Positions 57,824 through 64,000 of a stretch of 64,000 nucleotides of DNA are shown piece after piece. A program made the position numbers and the translations under genes. The notes beneath the pieces are model-generated. The model was not told where the DNA came from and made no database searches. It saw nothing but the letters and a program-made list of their open reading frames with translations. Position 1 is the first letter of the stretch. Each line of letters opens with the position of its first letter. The stretch is taken from the NCBI GenBank assembly GCA_037043455.1, contig JAWPHD010010986.1:1-64000 (forward strand), in the 5' to 3' direction. The stretch comes from Cyrtodaria siliqua (Eukaryota; Mollusca; Bivalvia; Adapedonta; Hiatellidae).

Positions 57824-58206
57824 AATATATATGTATTATGGGTGTTCTGGACCAAAACCAAATTACCCCAAATAATCTAAAATCACCACACACATTTTTT
57901 CAGTTTACTGAAAATTAAGTCGATTTAACTGGTTATTTAGCATGTTACAGGCGCTAAATAACCCAAGATTTTAAGATTGAATTGTGAAAATGTTTTAAAT
58001 TTGAATGTTTAAATTTTATTACAAAATAGAGGTTAAACAATCAAAACTTAGGTTAACAAACTTTTTTAAAATAGGGGTAGTGAAGAACACAAGTTTACAT
58101 TTTTTGTAATATTATAAAATGTTTTTTTAATACAAAACAAATTTGTCGATTTGTTATCAGAATTTTAGTTAAATCAACAAATAAACACGAAATTAACAAA
58201 ATATGT
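57824..58206 (+). repeat. Family-B Polinton terminal inverted repeat
   Basis: Starts near TATATGTATTATGGGTGTTC. The hairpin GGTTATTTAGC/GCTAAATAACC is at 57,932-57,964 and the palindrome TTTCAGTTTACTGAAA at 57,898. Confidence 0.75.
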
Positions 58207-58476
58207 TTAAACCTCAATAAATCTAAATCGGAGACACACAGCGTTGTACAACTTTAACCTCCATTATTCGTGTTTCATTCTAATCGAATGAGCACCACAA
58301 CCAACACATACTTGATATCTTGCAGAAGTGCCTTTTTTACATTTTAGGCACGGTAACACATGACTTGTTTTTAATCTATATTTATGCAAACTGCAATAAT
58401 CGGAATCTTTTGTTGGCTTGCTTTTACATGGATTATGTAATCCAATTTTAAGAAATTGACAAACATTACTTTTCAT
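58207..58476 (-). pseudogene. Small Cys/His-rich protein, one nonsense codon
   Basis: Homologue of 9,172-9,441 with the same 270-bp length. A TAA replaces the Tyr codon after KHE, cutting 19 residues. Both Cys clusters precede the stop, so a shorter product might fold. Confidence 0.65.
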
Positions 58477-58542
58477 TGTCTTTTTTGTATATAATTATTT
58501 TATATTTAAGAAAAATTATTTTTAATATATAACAAATAAAGT

Positions 58543-61500
58543 ATGGAAAACGAGGAGACTATAACAAATTTAATACGTCTGTTTGATACAGGAGTAATAG
58601 ATAAGCAAACACTGTCTAATGGTATCAATGCATTAAAACCAAAGGAAACTCCGAAAGAGGTTAAATCTCAGACATTAGAAAATTTACTCAAGAGACGGCG
58701 TGACAAAAAACTACGTAAAAGAGAAAAGCAGAAATATGCTAAATTACAGGAAAATGTTATAAATGAACTGAAAGAGTTTAATGATAAAATCTAAAAAAGG
58801 TATCCCAGAATTAAAACTGGTTGACAAACCAATGTATGGTTTATTAAAAGCATACGAGATGTCTGTTGAAAAATATAAAGACCCTCAAAAACTATTTCAT
58901 GATAAAAAATCCATTATTACAGAACAAATTATCAAAGAGCTAAAAGAGACGAATGGATTAAAGTTTCAATTTGGTCTCATTGTAGATTTATTTAAAGACG
59001 ACGGCGCTAACAAAATATATACCACAGCAGTGTTACGCAGTGAACAAATGCCGTCTTGAGCTCTGAAAAAATAAATGAGTTTTACGATGAGTCATCTGCA
59101 TTTATACAAGAAAGCTTAGAAAGATTTACAAACACAGCATCTGGATTGGAAATTGACCACTGTGTTAAGTTGTACTTAAATATAGCAAAATATCAGCCAT
59201 TAAAAGGTTCTTCATATATTCCTTTACCCAAAGCAGTAGCTGATAAAAAAGCAATTATAAATGTAAAAAACGATGATGATAAATGTTTGTTTCATGCGAT
59301 AAATTCTGCTTTAAATCCAGCTGCAGATCACACAGACAGATTATCAAAGTATCCTAGTATAGAGTTCTTAAAGAAAGATAACATTGACTTTCCCACTCCA
59401 ATTTCACAAATTTCAAAAGTAGAAAAACAAAACAACCTTGCTATTAATGTTTACGGATGCACAGGAAAAAGGGTATCTGTATTTCCATATAGAATATCAG
59501 AGCAACCGCAAGAAATAAAAATAATTAACTTGCTTTTAATTTCTGAAGACGTTGAGGTTGATTTAGAAAATGAAGATGAAGATGATCCAAATAATGAAGA
59601 AGGAATTATAGATGACAATTATAACCCTGATGATTATTCCAACGAACCAAAAACAATAACAACAAAATATCACTATTGCTGGATTAAAAATCTAAATAGA
59701 TTACTTTACGATCGGTAAAACTTACTTCTGCGATCGTTGTCTTTACGGCTTTTCAAGAGAAGATCTACTCACAAAACACAAAGAAGACTGTGATGGTATT
59801 AACAAAAATTCTTGTAGAATAGAAATGCCAAAAAAAGGTAAAAATCACACACAATTTAAAAATCATCAAAATCAGATGCCTGTGCCTTATACAATATATG
59901 CTGATTTTGAGAGTATAATCAAACCGCAATCAATCAAATTTGGAAAGAAATCTGAAATTCAAAATGTACACGAAGCTTGTGGTTTTGGATACCAGGTTGT
60001 CAGATATGATGGCAAAGCTGAAGAACCTGTTATTTACAGAGGTGAAGATGTTGTTGAAACGTTTTTAAATCACTTCGAATGTGAGAAAAGCAACATTAAT
60101 AAAATATTTGCTCACCCAAAACCATTAATCATGACACAACAAAATGAGGAAGATTATGAAAAAGCAACACAATATTGGATATGTGAGGATGAAATAAAAA
60201 ATGATAAAAACGGTAAAGTAAGAGACCACTATCATTTTACAGGAGAATACAGAGGTGCAGCACATAAAAACTGTAACCTGAAACTGAAAATAAAACCAAA
60301 TAAAACAATCATTCCTGTTGTATTTCACAACCTCAAAGGATATGATTGTCATTTGATTATGCAAAAAATACATCAAATGAAAGGTAATATTACATGCATT
60401 CCAAACAACGCTGAAAAGTATACTTCATTTAGTGCCGGACAACTTAGATTCTTGGATAGCTTTCAGTTTATGGCTTTCTCTTTGGAAAAATTGGTTGATG
60501 CAACAGGCACATCTGATTTTGAAATTACCAAAAATCAGTTTAGACAAACAAATTTACCTCTGCGGAAAGGTATTTACCCGCATAAATATATGGACAGTGT
60601 GGAAAGATTTAAGGAAACGAAATTACCACCTATATAAAAGTTTTACAGTAGTCTTTCAAATGAAAGTATAAAGCTCAAAGACAAAGATTGCGAAGATTAT
60701 GAATATGCTCAAAAACTATGGAAAGAGTTTAACTGTAAATCTCTTGGAGACTATTATGATTTATATCTAAAACCTGAACTTTTACGAAAAGGTGTTTATC
60801 CATACGAATATATGGACAGTATGGAAAGATTCAAGGAAACGCAATTACCGCCTATAGAAAAGTTTTACAGTAGTCTCTCAGATGAAAGTATAAGTCCCAA
60901 AGATTACGAATACGCTCAAAAAATATGGGAAGAGTTTAACTGTAAAACTCTTGGAGACTATCATGATTTATATCTAAAAACTGATGTTACTTTGTTAGCA
61001 GATGTGTTTCAAACTGTTAGAAAAACATGTATGAGTGCATACAAACTTGATGCTTTACATTACTATACAGCACCTGGATTATCTTGGGATGCTTTACTCA
61101 AACATTCAAAAATAAAATTAGAACTTTTGACAGACATTAACATGCACTTATTTATAGAAAAAGGTATGCGTGGTGGAATTAGTATGGTATCAAAACGATA
61201 TGCCAAAGCAAACAATCCACATGTAGCTGATTATAACCCTAACGAGGAAAACAACTTTTTAATGTATTATGATGCAAATAATCTTTATGGGTGGGCAATG
61301 AGTCAGCCACTTCCATATTCTGGCTTTAAGTGGGTGGAAACGTTGCCAGAGCCAAAAGAAGGAAAAGGATATTTTCTACAGTTGATTTGGAATATCCTAA
61401 AGAACTTCATGAAGCTCACAATGACTATCCACTTGCACCGGAAAGATTAGCAGTGAAAAAAGAATGGTTGTCTGAATACCAGACAGATCTGTTGGAAAAT

Positions 61501-62508
61501 GATAGCATGATCAATACAGAACAACTAGTCCCCAATCTTATGGACAAAGAAAAATATGTGATACATCACAAAAACCTGCAACTGTATTTATCTTTAGGCA
61601 TGAAACTAAAGAAAATACACAGAGTATTAGAATTTAATGAAAAGCCATGGATGGAATCATGCATAAACCTAAACACAAAACTTAGGAAATAGGCTAAATC
61701 AAAATTTGAAATAAAGTTTTACAAACTTATGAACAACTCTGTGTTTGGCAAAACAATGGAAAATCTACGCAAGCGGACTGATATAAAACTAGTCAGAACT
61801 GACGGCTCTGAAAATGAAAAGATAAGAAAAATAATAGCCAAACCCAACTTTAATAGGCGTATAAAATGTTCAGATGAATTATCAGCAATACATGTAAACA
61901 AAACAAAATTAACATTAAACAAACCAGTTTATGTTGGAATGTCAGTATTGGATTTATCAAAGTATATGATGTATGATTGGTATTATAATACCCTGAAAAA
62001 AAGGTACGGAAATGACTGTACTTTATTATACACAGACACTGACAGCCTACTGGTAGACATCAGAACAGATGATGCATACAAAGACATGGCTGAAATGAAA
62101 GATGAGTTTGATCTAAGTGATTATCCAAAAAATCACCCAATGCATGATGATACAAACATGAAAGTATTGGGTAAAATGAAAAACGAATGTGCTGGTGTTG
62201 CTATAGCTGAGTATGTTGGATTAAGACCCAAGCAATATACGATTTTGAGAGCGGATGAAGAACTCATTACAAAAGCAAAGGGTGTAAAAGAATATGTAAT
62301 TAAAAAACATATAAACTTTGAAAACTACAAGGATGCATTGTTTGGCAAGAAAAAATACACCCATGAAATGAATATGATACGCTCAATAAAGCATGAGATA
62401 TATGGCATAAAAGTAAACAAAGTATCACTGTCACCATGTTACTCTAAAAGATACATAGCACCAGACGGTATTAAAACTGATGCACATGGTTTCTATAAAA
62501 ACTTATGA
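58543..62508 (+). pseudogene. Polinton family-B DNA polymerase B, broken
   Basis: All motifs can be followed: N-terminal coiled region, Polinton domain (DDKCLFHAINSAL), Exo I YADFES (about 59,899), Exo II KGYDCHLIM (about 60,340), Exo III YLKTDVTLLAD (about 60,973), palm A YDANNLYGWAMSQ (about 61,268), palm B LMNNSVFGKTMEN (61,726), palm C YTDTDS (62,029-62,046). The C-terminus ends at 62,508. Breaks: frameshifts near 58,785, 59,050, 59,716 (small deletion) and 61,380, TAA at 60,635-60,637 and TAG near 61,690. A ~70-residue module (GIYPHKYMDSVERFKET ... GDYYDLYLKPE) is repeated as GVYPYEYMDSMERFKET ... GDYHDLYLKTD. Catalytic residues are all present, so the decay is recent. Confidence 0.85.
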
Positions 62509-63410
62509 ATTTGGGTATCAGCAGGAACAATAAGTAATTCTTCTTTGACAAATCCTCTTTGTGGCGCTGGTAATTTCAAATAATAAACTCTTATACCTTG
62601 CGTCACCATATAACTTTTAATCTTGTGAATATCTACACTCCACATTGGATCAGTTGCTCTGCGTCTTCCACCTTCTTGTTCCCCGGGTTGATATAAATAT
62701 CTTACACTTGCATTCATACAGATATGATCATCTTTTAATATTTTTGTTTCAACAGGAGGGGGCTTTTTTGTCTCAGCATTTATGGCTTTGACAACTTCTT
62801 GTAATCTCTTTACCCACTCTCTATTACGTTTTTGTGAATCTATTTCCTTAGCATACTGATAACCAAACAATCTTTCAGCTAATGTTCTGTTAAATCTTTC
62901 TACTATAGCTTGGTCTCTGTGTATTTCTGTTCTGCCTCGTCTGATATTTACTTTATGTTTTGCCATCAACTGCTATACTGCACCCATAAATTCTCTGCCT
63001 GGATCCACTTGTAATAATTTTAGATATTTCAAATGCCCACTGTATATTTTCTCAAATGCTTTAGCAACTTCTTTGCTATCCTTGGTAGTCAGTGGCTCTG
63101 CTTGCAATATCTACTTGCAATATCAACCACAGTCAACGCATATTTATATGTCTTGCGTCTAAAAGTATCATGCGGCAGAAATAACAAATCAGCTTGATGC
63201 ACTCCATTCTTAGTAGAAACATCAAACCTGGGTCTAACTATTTTCTTTGGTGCGGGTAAATAAATCTGCCACACAGCTTGTTTCTTTAAAAATTCTAATG
63301 CCTTTTTTTCACTAACACCAGCCTCTTTTGCCAATTTTTTAACTGCTGAGTAACCTTTCCAAAATCCTTTTGGCTGTAATAAATCTTTTCCATTTTTTCT
63401 ACTAAAGATT
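62493..63410 (-). pseudogene. Polinton family-B integrase (transposon F54H12.3-like), broken
   Basis: N-terminal LLQPKGFWKGYSAVKKLAKEAG, then QIYLPAPKKI, then HQADLLFLPHD (first Asp), VDIASRY, VDPGREFMG (second Asp), RDQAIVERFNRTLAERLFG (Glu), and a C-terminal NASVRYLYQPGEQEGGRRRATDP domain. It is a DDE integrase that joins Polinton ends to host DNA. A frameshift near 63,110 and a TAG near 62,975 disrupt the core. It converges on the polymerase; the stop codons overlap by about 16 bp. No ATG is apparent at the N-terminus. Confidence 0.85.
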
Positions 63411-63436
63411 AAACTTTATATAACTATAAAGAAAAA

Positions 63437-63757
63437 ATGGAAATCACAACTGCACGATTTGATGAACTGCTTGAAGAGCAATATCAAAATAGCACAAAGA
63501 AATGGACAGACTTGGAAATAGATAAAATATACAAAATTACAGATAAGAAAATAGTAGATACTGAATATGGTCCATCCATGGTATTGACATTATTAGACAA
63601 CGGTGAAGTATGGGCGCCTGATCATCTCAAAAATTAGAGAAGAGTGCTAAACCACCATATTATATGCGACCACTTGGATTGAAACCATGTAAGAACAACA
63701 AAACAAATAGGTATCATGCATATGACTTAGTTTTTCCAAAGGTTATTTCAAAGTAAA
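63437..63757 (+). pseudogene. Small Polinton family-B protein, one frameshift
   Basis: ATG start. The first 66 residues read MEITTARFDELLEEQYQ, then WTDLEIDKIYKITDKK, then GEVWAPDHL, a beta-rich pattern. After a 1-nt frameshift near 63,635 the frame continues with KPPYYMRPLGLKPCKNNKTNRYHAYDL to 63,757. An OB-fold-like nucleic-acid-binding role is possible but not shown. It is divergent from the integrase, with a short shared upstream region. Confidence 0.5.
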
Positions 63758-63834
63758 CATACTTAGTCATTCCAAATCTAAAGTAATTATAGTTTTAAAC
63801 TATTTTTTTTTATGAAATCAATTTGTACGCCACT

Positions 63835-64000
63835 TATCCAGTTGCAGCCATGCCCACCACAATAAACGTAATTTCTCTGTTCTGTTGATCCGGAGATGGT
63901 GTACAAAAATCACTTACCTTAGGCTCCGGTTCTAAAAGCAAATGTTTGCCAGTTGTATAATAATACTGCTTCATAGCTTGGTTAACATCATCAAAAGTCT
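63835..64000 (-). CDS. C-terminal end of an unknown Polinton gene, cut by the window edge
   Basis: The last ~53 codons of a minus-strand frame (YYYTTGKHLLLEPEP, then REITFIVVGMAATG) ending at TAA. Probably a structural gene of the same element, given its position beyond the integrase. Not recognised. Confidence 0.4.

Larger units (their letters stand above)
57824..64000 (+). mobile_element. Family-B Maverick/Polinton, right part outside the window
   Basis: It begins at a terminal repeat matching the inverse of 9,442-9,794. It contains the Cys/His-rich gene (-), polymerase (+), integrase (-), a small gene (+) and the end of an unknown gene (-). The far terminal repeat lies beyond the window. 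It belongs to a different Polinton lineage from the 33,968 element: the integrase and polymerase resemble it only in motifs. Confidence 0.8.

Overview
This window is AT-rich eukaryotic DNA made mostly of mobile elements. It contains long simple and tandem repeats, a tRNA-derived SINE, Penelope-like retroelements, several Maverick/Polinton DNA transposons and a duplicated pair of class A GPCR genes without introns. No operons or ribosome-binding sites are visible. The gene families suggest a marine or freshwater invertebrate. A bivalve mollusc is my best guess, because selenocysteine-using Naiad Penelope-like elements are known from clams and spiders. The species is inferred, not shown.

Layout. 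1-1,640: minisatellite and unassigned DNA. 1,650-3,710: decayed unknown coding sequence. 3,712-13,700: a mosaic Polinton complex. It has a family-A DNA polymerase fragment (-), a family-B polymerase with its terminal repeat (-), and family-A capsid, minor-capsid-like, protease and integrase remnants (+). 14,440-17,815: segmental duplication copy 1 with a broken GPCR. 18,000-23,640: Penelope-like fragments, 3' tails, a SINE, and the 3' end of a selenocysteine-type Naiad. 23,930-27,000: direct repeats and a roughly 49-copy, 57-bp satellite. 28,780-30,320: a unit that is tandemly duplicated. Its second copy is split by a TTAA-flanked foldback element (30,326-33,074) and by a complete 16-kb family-A Polinton (33,968-50,032). 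51,130-54,317: segmental duplication copy 2 with the second broken GPCR. 54,330-57,810: MITE-like repeats and CRE-rich unassigned DNA. 57,824-64,000: a family-B Polinton running off the window.

The Polinton at 33,968-50,032 has 350-bp terminal inverted repeats and a perfect 6-bp target duplication. The paralogous unoccupied site is still present near 29,792. Its leftward genes are integrase, a phospholipase-A2-like protein, protease, minor-capsid-like protein, capsid protein and packaging ATPase. Its rightward genes include a long structural-type ORF, small ORFs and protein-primed-type DNA polymerase B. A zinc protein resembling late transcription factors lies on the minus strand among them. 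Most genes carry stops or frameshifts, so it is a fossil.

The most interesting item sits inside that Polinton. A Naiad-type Penelope-like retroelement (38,403-42,222) keeps one reading frame of 1,061 codons with no frameshift. The frame is broken by five TGA and two TAA codons. All five TGAs fall where the family is expected to have cysteine. A SECIS-like stem-loop begins on the terminal stop codon itself and recurs in a second copy (23,175) with a compensatory base-pair change. This points to a transposon-encoded selenoprotein. The family trait is known in outline; the overlap between stop codon and SECIS is, as far as I know, not described.
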